A stretch of DNA of 64,000 nucleotides from Chelydra serpentina (taxonomy: Eukaryota > Chordata > Testudines > Chelydridae). A program made the translations under genes and the position numbers. The stretch spans positions 13,103,501 through 13,167,500 of the forward strand of contig JBAIAC010000030.1 in NCBI GenBank assembly GCA_037349315.1, written 5' to 3'. Positions within the stretch are counted from its first letter, which is position 1. Every line of letters begins with the position of its first letter. The notes beneath the pieces were generated by a model that worked only from the letters and a program-made list of their open reading frames with translations, did not search any database and was not told where the DNA came from. Below, in pieces: positions 45,911-58,993 of this stretch.

Positions 45911-46220
45911 CTGTAAACAGCCCAGTGAAACTTCAACTCTTCTCCTTCCAAGATAAATAGTCCTAGTTTTTTTGCAATCTCTCAATACAAGTTTTACCAT
46001 ATTTCTAATCACTTTGTTGCTGTCTCTGTACTTTCAAGCAAATTGGATACACTACTCCTGAAGACTATTTATCACTGCCCACCATTATTACCCATTAAGA
46101 CTGTATGGATACAGATTTTACAGCTTCCTATTCTATCCAAGTGAATGATGCATAGTAGAACGAGACTGTCCTCTAGCATGCAGCACTTCCTGGGGGTAAG
46201 ATAATAGGACATGCTGTATA

Positions 46221-46297
46221 GTGGGTCAAATCCTAGCCCCCACTGGAGTCAATGGCAAAAGTGCAATTAACTTCAGTGGGATGAGGATTTCGCCCCA
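46221..46297. repeat. Palindromic MITE ('cactggagtcaatgg')
   Basis: The arms around 'gtgggtcaaatcctagcccc' and 'gatgaggatttcgcccca' are inverted, centred on 'tggcaaaagtgcaa'. A similar element lies at 46531. Confidence 0.55.
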
Positions 46298-46530
46298 TGA
46301 CTGATAATGCAGTAGTTTCAAATGAATATAAGTGGAGCTGCATGCGCATACATGTAATTCAAGATTCAAACTTTGTATAACCAAAAAATTAATTAATTAA
46401 AAACATTTGGCCTAACTTTAGCATTTATTTGTCTTTTATTTCTGCTTAAAAAAAAAATCAAAAAAAAAAAATCCCACAACTGAAAAAAAGTCATCCCACT
46501 ACATTGGCTCCTAAGTTAAAATCCATTTTC

Positions 46531-46604
46531 TGGGTGAAATCCTGGCCCCATTGAAGTCAATTGCAAAACTCCATGTGGCTTCAATGGAGGTCGTGATTCC
46601 ACCC
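46531..46604. repeat. Palindromic MITE ('ccattgaagtcaa')
   Basis: 'tgggtgaaatcctggcccca' and 'tggaggtcgtgattccaccc' are imperfectly inverted, with 'ttgaagtcaa' and 'ggcttcaa' inside. Confidence 0.65.
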
Positions 46605-46647
46605 GGTATGTGAAGTTATGCAGTACTTAATCAAATTCTGGTTGTTG

Positions 46648-46713
46648 GCCTGGATATGAGGCTGGCAGATGATCTGGTGATCTCTTCTGGCCTTAACCTT
46701 TAGCACTCTATGA
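46648..46713 (+). mobile_element. CR1-type LINE 3' terminus, short
   Basis: 'gcagatgatctggtgatctc' then 'ttctggccttaacctttag' and 'actctatga' form a 66-bp CR1 tail. Confidence 0.65.
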
Positions 46714-46724
46714 AGTGAATGTAA

Positions 46725-46862
46725 TTTTTGCAACAATTTGCAGGAAATTTCAAATTTTTTTAAATTTATTTTTCAATCTATCCTGTACAGGGTGGAAAAA
46801 CTACAATCACATTTTTATGAAAAATGTCATCCAAAATTTGGAATCTTTTCAGCCAGCTCTAT
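46725..46862. repeat. AT-rich repeat ending 'cagccagctct'
   Basis: AT-rich segment with 'gaaaaatgtcatccaaaatt', ending in 'ttttcagccagctct', the inverse of the start at 45610. Confidence 0.5.
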
Positions 46863-46946
46863 TTATTTTATATATGTCAACTAATAGCCAAATACATCAG
46901 CACCTCTAGTTCATCAGTGATACAACATATTCTGTAAAACTGCTGC

Positions 46947-46980
46947 GGGGGGGGGGGGGGGGCGGGGGGGGGGGGCGGGG
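46947..46980. repeat. G-rich homopolymer tract
   Basis: G16, C, G12, C, G4. A potential G-quadruplex and a likely site of assembly or slippage error. Confidence 0.95.
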
Positions 46981-47429
46981 AGAGAATCCAAACTTTGTGA
47001 CTATTGGTGCAAAGCTGGAAACTTATGGTAGCTCACTACGGCCCAGCTCTTGCTCCCATTGAGGTCAATTGCAAAGCTCCCATGGACTGTGGTGCGGGAT
47101 CTGGCACTAAATGAGTATTAGAAAAAGCTTGGCAGAAGCAGATTTTAAAAGCCTAATGCCTTCAAGTTCTTTAAGGTGCTCTCAAGCAACTTCATAGTGA
47201 AGTAGCAGGGGCACAGTAAATAGAAGTCCGGTTGTAAGGTTTGGTGAACAGTTTTGGTGTCTGGTTTTGTTTTGTTTTTCAGAAGCAAAAGCAATACTCT
47301 TTATTAACTGAGCTTAGTTGAGTCAGCTCAGACTCTTGGAAACATTCATTCTAAATAATATATTACTGACCAGATAGTGAGGGAGGTCCTAATTAAAGTT
47401 GTGTGAATAACTGATTTTTCTGTTTGTTG

Positions 47430-47790
47430 GCCATATGGATCCACCCCAAAATTAAATTCATTGCAGGTCAACTTTTTTTGAAAACCAAAAAGTTGGAAAA
47501 CATTATTTTGGGTTGCATTAAACACTTTGTTCTATCTGAAATAGAATGTTTCAATAGGATTTGGGGATTTTAAAATAGCATTTTAAAATAAAATGGAAGG
47601 AAATTTCAAAACAAAGCGTTGCTGCGAATTAAAAAAAAATCAAAACATTTTGTTTCAAAAACATTGAAATGAAAGGTCTTTTTTTTTACTTCTTTTCCCC
47701 ATTAAAACAATTTGATCAATTCAACACAAATTTGCAAAATGTTTGGGCTGAGCCAAATGTGCATATTTCGATGAAATTTTTTTGGACTAA
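47430..47790. repeat. AT-rich foldback-family copy
   Basis: Runs such as 'ccaaaaagttggaaaacatt', 'aggaaatttcaaaacaaag' and 'tttcgatgaaatttttttgg' match the style of 10760 and 45610. Edges unresolved. Confidence 0.45.
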
Positions 47791-48238
47791 TTGACTCCAG
47801 TCCTAATTCAGTTTAAACGTGGTGCTTAGTCAGAAGCCGCTTAAGGCCTAACACTGACTATAAAATCTGGGTAGGGACCTCAGTATTGAGCATTCAGTAT
47901 CAGCATTAACTATCTCATCGGTGAGTTTCCTGTAATACAATATTCTTCTAATATTAGTATTATCTATTACTAATATTACTATTATGCATTGTTATAATAC
48001 TACTAGTAGTATTATATGTTTATTCATGCATCACTGTGCTAATCTGTGGTAATGAGTAAAAATTACTCTGGTGGCAGCTATTGGAGGTGCCCATGAAGTC
48101 AGTTGCTGCTTCCCATTAAACTGTGTAGAGTAAATAGCAAAGATTGTCACTGATGCTACAGAAATATGAAGAAACTCTTTCTGGAACCTTTACTTTATTT
48201 TGTCATTACAGTAATTATGTTTCCGAATCATTTCTATG

Positions 48239-48486
48239 TAGGGCCGGCACTGGCTTTTTTGCCACCCCAGGCAAAAAAGCCGCCGGCCGCCCCGCTCCCC
48301 CAGCCGGGGCGCCGGCGGGGAGGGCGGCATGCCCGCAGCCCCGCTCCCTCTGCCGGGGGTCCAGGAAGAATGTTGTTTGGTTTTTTTTTTATTAAAAAAA
48401 ACAAAAAAAACAACCCTGAGCGCTGCCCCCCTCCAGGTGCCGCCCCAAGCACGTGCTTGGTCGACTGGTGCCTGGAGCCGGCCCTG
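48239..48486. mobile_element. Short GC-rich hAT with 8-bp duplication
   Basis: A 248-bp element with ends TAGGGCCGGC and GCCGGCCCTG and the 8-bp duplication tttctatg perfect at 48231-48238 and 48487-48494. Internal parts include an inverted 'ttttttgcc/ggcaaaaaa' pair at 48256-48278 and a T-run/A-run near 48379-48410. The end 'ggtgcctggagccggccctg' is the typical right terminus of a common turtle hAT. Confidence 0.93.
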
Positions 48487-48494
48487 TTTCTATG

Positions 48495-51400
48495 TCAGTC
48501 TTCTGCTGTCAAATGTAATGTCACTTCTCTTAAGTAGCTTCAAAACTAATGTCAGCTTTAAAATGGCTTCTAACACACCAGTAATGAAATACTTTTTTAC
48601 TCCCACAGACAGTAAAATGCTAGCCGTAATACCACCACTCTGAAGGGCTTATAAATCAATAAACAGAGAAGCAGTGAATGAACAAAATGCTGATTGAGAT
48701 CACAAAACACTTCAAGTATCTGCAGATAATCAGAGTCATATGTTTAAGAAAAACAGAACTGCCAAAGATGCTAATGTTTATATTTCCTTTCCATATTCCA
48801 TTGTTATGACAGGAATCAGGGTTCAATTACCTGATCAAGACAGCCAAAAGTGAAATTAAATACTAGATAATACCTAGATATTTTCTGACATGACTTTTCT
48901 AGTCCAATAGATTTCAATCTCATGATAAAATGATCACATTAACCAATATATTTACTATTTATATTTGCCTTTTTCATCCTCTTCTCCGATACAACCTGAT
49001 TATTCAGCACCAATGGTCGGGGTGTATCCTGTTAGCAGAATAGTGCAAAACGCAGATTAGGCACATCCCCACTCTGAGGATCTGTAGGATCTCTTCCAAA
49101 GCACAGTGTTGGGCATTGGTTGAGTTCTGGCTCATGCCATCTGCTGACTCACCAATACCATGACTATCACCACTAGATGGCAAAGGGAAAACATCATCGC
49201 AGGATTGTGAAGCTCAGCATTTCTGTGCTGTTGGGTGCAGCAGTTAATTTTATCATGATTGAAGGATTACGTTTTATATGACAGATCAAGAAGCGAGATA
49301 TATTTCCCATCCTGTGAAAGCTCAGACTGGTTTGTAGGTGCAGCGTTGAAAAAAGCAGGCTTTGAGTGGATGGCAGGACCATCAGTGAGACATACAGTGT
49401 AACTCTTATCCCCTGCAGCAGTGCTGTGGTACACACCAGCTCATCTTGAACAATCCCTGGTAGCATGCCAACAGGTATAGTGCAGCTCAGATATGTACTC
49501 AAGGCATTTCAGCTGTTAGGCTCTATGGACCCTAACACCTTAGGGGTCCCAATATGCACTCAGCCTGCAATGCCATGCTCCTCCCAGGGCCCAGACAGTC
49601 TCCTTCCATGACCCACTGCTCCCTGTGCCACAGAATCATCCCCAGCCGCTGACCTATCAGCCTCCTGAGGAACAAAGCGAGTTCACCACAATGCCCTCTG
49701 CTGACCTATCGCTGCTGAGCCCATTTACCACAACTGCTCACTAATGTTTCCTCATCCCCATATTCTCGAATGTAACTGATATCTTTATCATCACAATATA
49801 AATCCAGGGCCAGCCTCTCCTTCTAGACCCCAGCCACTGCAAGAAACAACTCCAAAGCCCTAGTGTCCCCAGCACCCTCCTTAAGAAGCACCTGGGTTCA
49901 GGAACCCCACCACCCAGCTCCTGAGGTCTGCCTGTATGAGAGGGTCTAGTCCCCTGCTAGGAGATATTTTGACAGGAAGGTCAGACACCTTTGGAAGGTT
50001 GAACAAACAATCATGTGGCAGTCGTAGTCATTTAAAAGCAATGGGTGAGGGTTGGGCAAATAGGATTAGTGATACATTTAGGAAAACAATGGGCCAGATA
50101 CTCAGGTGGTATACATTGAGTTCAGTGATGCCACACCAATGAAATACACCAAATTACATTAGCTGATGATATGGCCCAATGTGAGTAAGTGTGGGACAAT
50201 CTGACTCTTACTGTTTAAAAAATTGCCATGCAATCTTTTGGCTATTGTTTAATTCTCTTTAAATAATTTCCTTAAAATGTCCCCCCATCCTCTATCAGTT
50301 AAAGATAAAGCCCTAAATCTTACTGCTTCTATTTTAAAGAGAAATGTTTGCGAAAGGACTTAGGAATCAAATAACCTGTCACCCTGAACTATGACATTGC
50401 AATATTATGAATTAATACAATAGAACTGAAGGAAGGTACTGGAAAATCTTAGATGTGTGGTACTACATTGAAGCTGTTAATTACAAACCTAAGAATCAAT
50501 GAAGATGTGATTTTCTTGCGTGCAAATTGAAAATTCAGATAACGATTGCAAGATGAAATCAACTTCCTGCAATACATGGTGTTAATAAGAAACTGATTTC
50601 ATGTAATAGTCCAACAATCTTTAAAGACTTTAGTGTCATTGTTCAATAATGGGCCCATCTTTTAATAAGTTTGCTTTTCTGAATATGCAAATGGATCAAT
50701 TGATAGAGGATCACGAAAAGCTTTGCAAATGGATGAGCTTGTTAATAAAACATCAGATGGAGTGTTTTATCCACATAAGAGAGGTGGGTTCTACTCTTGT
50801 TAATAGCCAACAAAAAGGAAGAAATGTTCTCTTTTGAAATGCCATTAAGTGAGACTTCCTGCACTCTGAATAGTGTGTAGGGATAGGAACTTTCTTTAGA
50901 AGTAACTTCCAATAGATGACAGTAATAACACATTAAGCTCCAGATTTTTGCCATTCTTAGTCACATTATTATTTGGATAGTCTCATAGAATGTTAGTAAC
51001 TGTAGAGTAAGGGACTACTGAACATGATAACAGGGGAGGGAATCTGACCTTATGTTCTTTTGATGGGCCCACGTCTGCCTTATTCACCTTCTCCCATGAA
51101 TGGTCCCATGACTTGCAGTAGATTTATCTTGAAGTGAATGGGATTGCTCATGGATCATATTTACTGCTCAGAACAAGTGAGGGTATTAGAATCTGGCTCT
51201 GGTGGGTACTTTGGAAAGTTCTCAGCACAGCAAATGACAAAAGTCTAAAAAAAATTCTAAAGCCATTTTTAAAAGAGCATTTTCTATTGAGTCTATTTTT
51301 CCCCCTCTAAGAAAGATTAGCCAATCAAAATGAACACAGCCAACTGCATTTCTGCTTATAATGGACTGGCAGAGACCAAAACTTTATAGGCCTGGTTAGA

Positions 51401-53944
51401 AGGACTGAGCATCCGCAACTCCCATCAAAGTTCATGGGAGCTATCCAGCAGCTTTGATCATCAGGTCCTATGGGCTAGATTTTAAAAAGAGCTCAGCATC
51501 TAAAGTGTTGAGTTCTGTGGGGTGTTCAGCACTTAGGAAAATCTGGCCCTTATCTAAGTGTCTAAACGGGAACTACACTCTTTGGAAATTCTTCCTCCAG
51601 TTGTGGGAGCTAAGCACTTGAAAATCTAGCCTTACGTTGGGTGGACTTTGTTATAAGCCTATCAGTCCAGTGCCCACCCTCATTTCTAGTTCGATTATCA
51701 ACCAAAAATATTTTTGGTGGCGCCTGTGATTGTATGTAGCTACTTTTGTCACTGAGAAGGGTGGTGGCTTGTGGAAGTCAGTAAACCATGTTCAATAATG
51801 TAAGGAAAAAATGTTCTCGCTCTTTCTTCATTTATCGAGTCAGTCAAGGAGGCTGAAATCCCATAAGGACCTCTCATAAAAGTTCAGAGTCATCCCTACC
51901 AAGCCCTACCATACAGCTTAACCCTCATCTGGATTCAAACATTGTTGCCACAGCCCATATCCTCATCTTTCTTTGACACATAGATGGAATTTGTGCTTGG
52001 AGAAAAGTGATACTATTCATAGCAGAGACATTCTTTTAAGAAAGAATTAACAAAATGGACAAAACCAGCCCTTCTGGGAAGTTTCATGGTTTCAAAAGTA
52101 TGCAAAGTTTCCAAGCCTAGTTGCGTAAGCACTAAAATATAACTACTGTGTAATAATAGTAGAAATGACTAGGTCCCCTATATTTCCTTCCTGCATGAAT
52201 ATTCACAGAATGCAAAACTCACTTGACAAACTCAACATTTGTCTTCTCCAGATCAGTGTCATTCTTTCAGAGACAATGGTGGTAATGGAGCAGCACAGAC
52301 CATAGACCATGGTACAAAATCCAAGTGTTGATTTGAGACCCATTGGAAAAGAAAGTGGTGACTTTTGTTGATCTGAGACCAGATATGCAAACTGCTCTCC
52401 CATTCTCTCTCCCAACCACTTCTCCAAACCTGGCAGCATAACTAGTTTGGTGATCATGCTTGTTAGTTTCTCCACAGGGAATCTGCTCTAGTGAGGGTCA
52501 AAGAGTATAGAAGAAAAATATGGATGTTCCCTGACTCCTACCCACCTCTATTCAGCCACATCTGACTCCCCTTTTAAACACAGAGTACCATTAATATTAT
52601 TGTATGAAGGGGATGGTGGTAGCTATGACCCAGAAAGGACACATACCATACTGTGAAGCCATATACTAAAGTAAGAGAGTAAATGGCAATAGCTTTGTGA
52701 ACCAAACTCCAGATCCAGATTGTATAAACATTGCAGAGTCGACAAAGCCACAATTATAGCATAAGCCTGTGGTCAATTCCATGTAAGCAATGACTATAGG
52801 ATTAACACTGGGAAATTCATACATGTTTACATTAGAAGAGTGTTAAATTTGCAAAGTGAAGCACTCAAAAGTCAGGACATGTCAATCTTAAAAGTTGCAA
52901 CCTGAATTCCATTTATGCTTATGCATTATGTAGAGTAAGATACTACTCAACTGAATAAACATGACAGAATCTAGCCCTAAACTACTATTAGCAATGTGAG
53001 GGAATCAAATAAATACTGCTGCTGACTAAAAGAAAAATCACTTTTTAAAGATCCATACAAATCCGATTGCAAATTATACATCAGTAGTTAAGTCATTGTC
53101 CACTCACTTCCAATGCTCACAAAATTCCCATTAAAATTATTGAACAACTAACTCAGTGTGAGAAAAGGTGATAGAATCGAGCCCTAAATTTGACACTTAC
53201 TCCTAAAATAAAGAGAATATGTTGAGCCATGCAGCTAGGCCATAAATCAGCATCTTTAATTGCAAGATAATGTTAACAGATTCCTGGTTTCTTGTAGCTC
53301 TCTTCAGTTCTGCAGCTTTCACCGACATCTGGTGGAGAAAGACAAATTTCTGTTTTTACACCTTTCTTGGTTGGTTTTTTTAAATTCATTATCCAAGTTT
53401 CGGGGGTGGGAGAGAAATTGGCAGTCAGGAAATGCAAACCACCATGTTTTTTCTCTTGGAAATGAAGCACAGTTTTGGGCATGTGGTGTAAAAAATGTTT
53501 GGAATAATGAAAGCCCATTTGTGTTGCATCATTTGTGAGCTAGTGGGAGATGTTTTGCTTTGCATAAAAAAGAATATGGGGGAAATAATTTATTTGTTTG
53601 TATCATGGAAACATGATTTTATATTTGCAGCATAAGTCTACTTACTCCCCACTGAAAAAATAGCTGCCTCTTCCCTAATTAGAGGCTCAATGAGAGAAAC
53701 ATTCTGTTTGCATTCGTTATTGTACATAAACAGGGTTTTTTCCTCTCCCGGTTGAATAATGCTTTGGCGGGGGGGCGGTGGGGAGAGGAATAGTGCTTGT
53801 TAATCCAGTTGCTTGATCAAAGGCTACATTCTGGCCCATCATGCAAGGGTACACTAGAGGAGAGAAGGTGATGATGGGAGCCTCTAACTCCTGCCCAGCA
53901 CATGTGTGCAAGATGGAGGTAGAATGCTAAGTGGCAACAAGGTG
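48495..53944. other. Longest stretch without recognisable features
   Basis: Five and a half kilobases of AT-rich sequence. The C-rich part 49500-49940 and a diverged repeat-like region at 51360-51640 ('gcacttaggaaaatctggcc', 'taagcacttgaaaatctagc') are the only distinct zones. Frames up to 102 codons (49194-49502 minus) have no motif. Confidence 0.4.
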
Positions 53945-53977
53945 ACTGAGGTATGAAATTGTATTTCATACCTCAGT
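53945..53977. repeat. Perfect 15-bp hairpin
   Basis: actgaggtatgaaat, 3-bp spacer tgt, then the exact complement atttcatacctcagt. The right arm is also the first 15 bp of the duplicated segment R (53963). Confidence 0.95.
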
Positions 53978-54064
53978 TAAGGCTACCTTTTCATAAGCCA
54001 TGGGGTCCAAAGTTCTCCCAGTTTGGTCTTACCACCCTCCTCTTCTACCTACACATTTTTACCT
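53963..54064 (+). repeat. Duplicated segment R, copy 1
   Basis: 102 bp matching 55695-55796 with three mismatches and no indels (97% identity). It begins 'atttcatacctcagttaagg' and ends 'acacatttttacct'. No gene content. Confidence 0.95.
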
Positions 54065-55367
54065 TGTTACCACATTTTACTCAGCGGGTGATATGGACAA
54101 CTAGGTAAGAGGTGGCCCAGGGTTTTATCACTTGAGCATGCTTGTTAGCATCTGGAACTGGTGCTGGGAAAGGTGCATTCTTTAATTTTCAGCACTTAAC
54201 ACTTTTCCCCAGTGTTCCTGGAGGTTTTCTGCCTCTGGCTTACTCAGACAGAAGTCCTCAGAGCACCTCATGTTGGTCATTATAGCTTCACACATACACA
54301 CAGCCACACTGCTGCAAACAGGAGTCAGGGAACAATTTAATATGATCATAAATGGGCAACATATACCATGCATCACATGCCTACAGCAAATGGATGCTCG
54401 GAGATCCAGCTAAGTGTGCTGCAGGAAGCTTCCACCTTGGCATTATTGTCCTAAGGAAGGGCATAAGCAAAAAAATCCACCCTGTGTTAGAAATTGGTGA
54501 TTTACCAATCAGATAACCACACATAGAGACGACATGCCTATGGTGCTACTGATACAGGACTACTGCCCTTCTTTTCCCAATTGCAAAGGATACAGAACCA
54601 TACACTCCATGGTCAAGTGACCGTACTGCATAATGGTAACATAGACAAAGAATGCGGAAAGCACTGACTCTTATCTCAGTCAGCTCCATTGAGGAGTGTT
54701 GTCTCCAAGAGGCTGTTATGTTTGCTAAAAATATCTAAGTAGATCACTGTGGAAAGACGGATTTAAAAAAATCCAGCAGGTTAATCCAATTTGCCAGTGT
54801 CAAAGTGTAAGCATGAAATTTGTTACTGTTGTTGTTTGTTTGCATGATGAGAATGCCTAAAAGTCTCATTCAGAATGAGGGCCCGTTTTTTCTAGGCAGT
54901 GTACAGACATCTAGAAAAACATGGTCCCTGCCCCCATGAGTTTATGGTCAAGATTAAAATGAGTGCTACAAACAACACAAGAAAGGGAGGACAACAGTAG
55001 GAGCAATGAGGTTATGCATTTATATGGTCCAGCAATATACAACTAGTAGGAACAAAATCATCCCTGGTCTGATTCCATTGGCTTTAGCAGAGTTGCACCA
55101 GGGATAAATTTGGAACATGAATTTTCAGTGTGTTCTAAATTAGCAAAATGATTTCTTCCGTCAATTCACGTCTCTGTGCAGAGAACAAAAAAAGATTTAA
55201 AGTTTCACCCTAAGCAATCAGATTCTCTCCCATACAGATCTACCTGTTATCATGACCCTGGGTTTCTTATGACCCAGTCTTTAATGCTTCCTGCCACCAC
55301 CAAGCTTCTCAACTGGATGTTTTATCTTGGGACACGCCTTCTGATCCCTAGTTAGAAGGGCCCTGTC
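54065..55367. other. Unique sequence with a reversed retroposon tail
   Basis: 54895-55010 ('aggcagtgtacagacatcta', 'tggtccctgcccccatgagt') is a reversed copy of the 26930 family. The rest shows nothing. Confidence 0.45.
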
Positions 55368-55375
55368 CCCAGGAG

Positions 55376-55508
55376 CAGGGTGCTGGAACAATTTTTATGG
55401 TGGGGGTGCTCAGAGCCACTGAACCAGACTTTAATCCTGATAATAGAAACCACTTCAATCCAGGGGGGTGCTGCAGCACCCCTAGCACCCCTAGTTCCAG
55501 CAGCTATG
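55376..55508. mobile_element. hAT MITE ('cagggtgctggaac' end)
   Basis: 133 bp. The left end CAGGGTGCTGGAAC pairs with GTTCCAGCA near the right end, whose last bases are diverged. The flanks cccaggag (55368-55375) and cccaagag (55509-55516) differ by one base. Inside are repeated 'cagcacccctagcacccc' units. Confidence 0.85.
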
Positions 55509-55694
55509 CCCAAGAGTGGGGGGGGGATCCCCGATAGATATACTAGGGTTCTTCAATGGCTGCTGTCAAAATCCTCATTCACCACAGTTGCATACCAGAC
55601 TGAATTAACAAACTTGAAATGTATTATATACAATTAACACCTAGGAATGAACTGTGGCATTGCCCACTATATCTTTCAAGCTCCAAAAAGTCTT

Positions 55695-55796
55695 ATTTCA
55701 TACCTCAGTTAAGGTTACCTTTTCGCAAGCCATGGGGTCCAAAGTTCTCCCAGTTTGGTCTTACCACCCTCCTCTTCTACCTACACATTTTTACCT
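55695..55796 (+). repeat. Duplicated segment R, copy 2
   Basis: Second copy of the 102-bp segment at 53963. It lacks the left hairpin arm. The left flank 'ccaaaaagtctt' and right flank 'ccctacaag' differ from copy 1. Confidence 0.95.
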
Positions 55797-57034
55797 CCCT
55801 ACAAGTAATCTCTAAAATTACTAGAGACAAAGGAAATTAGAAGAAAACAGATTTTGCACATACAAAATTAGAAATCACATTTTGAAAATGTGGCCCACAG
55901 AGTGTACTAAATGTGGTGTTCCAGTCTCCAGCAGTGTTTATTGATCAAGGCAACTCTCCCTTAGTTGCACTTCGTAGTCCTACATTTCAGGTTCATTTAA
56001 TTCCTTCATTCCCACCCTCCATTTCTCATGTAAAACGTTCACTTGATAATTGATTCAAAAGTGAAATATCACTTATGGGCACAAGGTGGCACTCAAAGAA
56101 CATCCAGTGGTGGAGTAAAGCAGTAAGTATTTATTTGTAATAGATAAATGGTGACATTAAGGAATACTTTATTTTCAATTACAGAGGCAGCGAAGACATT
56201 TAGGAGGCATTTAGAAGATTTTTTTAAATAGCTTGTTTCTATGCACAGAATCTTATCCATGATAAATCACTTGAAGAGAAAAAACCAAAATGTGTTGTCC
56301 ATGATGTTGAATAAATTGCAACTTAGTTTTAATTTTGAAATAGACAAATATAGGAAAAGGCTCCCTTTTTAGACGTTTTTGCAAAACATTATCAGCTGGA
56401 TTTCAGTTTAGCTTCAGTAGGAGCTGCAAGATACTCAGCACTTTTGGAGAATGGGCCACTCATTTAGATGCTTAGATAAAATTCAGGAGCCTAAATGTAG
56501 GCAGACTAAGATAAACTTGGTGAATAGGGGACAGAGAAAATAAAGTTTTTTGAAATATTATATTTAGTTAATTATTCTGCTCCACAGACCTCCGACATTC
56601 TTGGGGGAAAAAACAAAAACACAATACTATATTTACTGTTAGGGAAACAGAACAAATTCAACTTATATTTGAATCTAGGGGCTGACTTTTAGGATAGTTT
56701 GATTACTCGATGCTAATTTAGCAATAATTTAAGCTATATCATCAGGTTTCTTAGGCCCCAATCCTGTAAATTGTTGGACACTGATAAACCCCTGATTCTA
56801 CCTAAAAACCATGTGAAACTAGGGCCTTACTCACCGATCTGTTTCATATTAAGCATGCTGGATAATGTGACAGGAATCCATGCTGGTAAAACTAAACAGG
56901 TTCTTTATTAAGAGAATTATTTACAGATATGTTGTAACTAAAGCCCTGTGCACACCGACTGACTTGCTGGTGCCTCCTCTTCTTCCCTCTGGCGACCTGT
57001 ACTTCTCCCCGCTCCAAATTCCATGCAGGTTACT
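55797..57034. other. AT-rich unique sequence
   Basis: 56400-56520 carries 'ggagcctaaatg'-type phrases like the repeat at 51360. Nothing coding. Confidence 0.4.
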
Positions 57035-57135
57035 AAAGCTTTGGACAAATTAACCTTTCTTTGTCTCTTTCCATATCTGTAAAGTGGGGTTAATAATACT
57101 TTAATTACCTCACTGGGGCAGTGGTAAAGTAGAGC
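57035..57135 (+). mobile_element. MIR-like SINE core
   Basis: 'aaattaacctttctttgtct', 'catatctgtaaagtggggtt' and 'attacctcactggggcag' follow the MIR pattern. Confidence 0.7.
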
Positions 57136-57629
57136 AGGCCAAATATTACCACAACTTTGCTTGCAAATATTTGAATTTCAAGTGGCTTTCACTTCAAGCA
57201 TGTTTTTACCCCTTACGATTTCATAGTTACACAAGCTGGGTTTTGTGTGCATTGATATTTGGGAAATGGCTGTTCTGAATGTGAATATTGACTCTCATGC
57301 AAATATTGGTGGTTCGTGAACAAACAAGCATATTGGCTATTCAGCATTTGTTATTCATTATTCTTCTACTTAAAAACTTGTCAGTCATCCAGTCACAGAG
57401 ACTAGACAATACCATGTGATTTAGGTGACCAATCAGGTACCATGAATAGCAAACAGCCAAAGAAAACAGATCACCTGAAATGTATTTGCACCAACCATTT
57501 GGTGAATATTTATGCATAACAAATACATTTGCATAAATCAAGATCTAATGGGGAACAATGAGCTAAATTCTGTGCATAATTTATAAACATTGGATAATTC
57601 AAGCAACCCTAATTGTGAGGATTAATTCT

Positions 57630-57695
57630 TTAACATTTGTCAGCACTGGGTACCTTTGTGTTTAAAGGTGCTATATAAATACAAAGTATTATTGC
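57630..57695 (+). mobile_element. SINE 3' tail fragment
   Basis: 'gtttaaaggtgctatataaa' then 'tacaaagtattattg' is the terminal part of a MIR-type SINE. Confidence 0.5.
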
Positions 57696-58993
57696 ACTAG
57701 CTATTAACTTACTTAAAAACACATTATAAAACATATAAAAGAAAGCAGTTATTATCTAACACACCACTGGTGCCCCCCGACAACAGATAGACCAACTTTT
57801 TAAACATAGCACAATATTCTGTTTTCTTTTCTGAACAGTTAGGTGCATGTTTATAATCAATTGGCAAATCACTTCTTCAGGCCCAAATGTAAGTGTTCTC
57901 TGAGCTAGTCAGTGTACAGCGAATGCTGTATTTTATAACATGATGTACTTTTACAAAGCAATTAGGCAAAATGGCTTGTGTTCTGCAAGAACAAACCTCC
58001 CTTGAAGGGTTTGTAAGAAGGGAAGATTCTACACCTCCCTAATGACCCTTCCTCATTTCCCAAAGGTGAATTTGCTAAGAGATCTTAAGAATAAAAGGGA
58101 CAGATTTATTTATAGAAACATGTTCCTACAGCCAGCAAACTATTGAGTCCTTCTTCAGAGTCTCAATTAAGCTAATGCAATATCTATTGATTTGCCATTT
58201 ATATAATTTCTTCAATACAAATGCAAGACACTTTCTGTAATAGCTTTGGGAGAGGTACCAGGCATTAGCCAAGATTATCCATTTATTAATAGGTTAATAT
58301 GGAGTTATGGATGCGGTTTTGCCTTCTTTTATTCCAACATGTCATAGGAGCTACAGCAGGATAATATCATGAAAGGATCCATAAAACTTTCATTAATTCT
58401 GATTGGGCTAAAAGAAAAAAAGGACCAGATGCAATTATCAAACAGTCAATCAAGTTTAAAACACGTCTATATTTGCCATTTACTGGTGCATCTTCAGAAT
58501 AAAAAAAAAAAATCCAGCCTTCTTTTGAAGTTTATAGCTATACTGGCTCCTTTAATCTGTATGCATAGTGTGACCTTTCTGATCCAAGGTGCTTAGACTC
58601 TTGCTCAAATGCGCAAATTGCTGTTTACATCCAGTGATAAGGCAAGGAAGAAAAAGAGCCTATAGATTTCCTGGTGGCAGAACATTTGCTCCTCTTCTTT
58701 CTGTGAACATCAAATTATTTACTTTCCAGGGTCATTAATTACTATTGACTTCCCCAGTGTTCAGATAGTTCACGGACATCTGAACACAGTGCTGTATGCC
58801 AGCTTTTAAGACCTCTGGGACTTGCTTTTCTACTGCACATTTTTCTTATTACTGTAAGAAGCAAATAAAAAAAGAGCTAAATTAAACATTTAAAGTTAAG
58901 TTGGTCTTTATGTGACCTCTTTTGCATCTGAAATGTGAGCAAGGGAGTAAACAGAAGAGTCCCATCCTAATCAGAAAAGTACCGCCACTAGAC
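57696..58993. other. Unique sequence, no gene seen
   Basis: An A13 tract near 58499-58511. The 75-codon plus frame at 58369-58596 has no motif. Confidence 0.4.
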
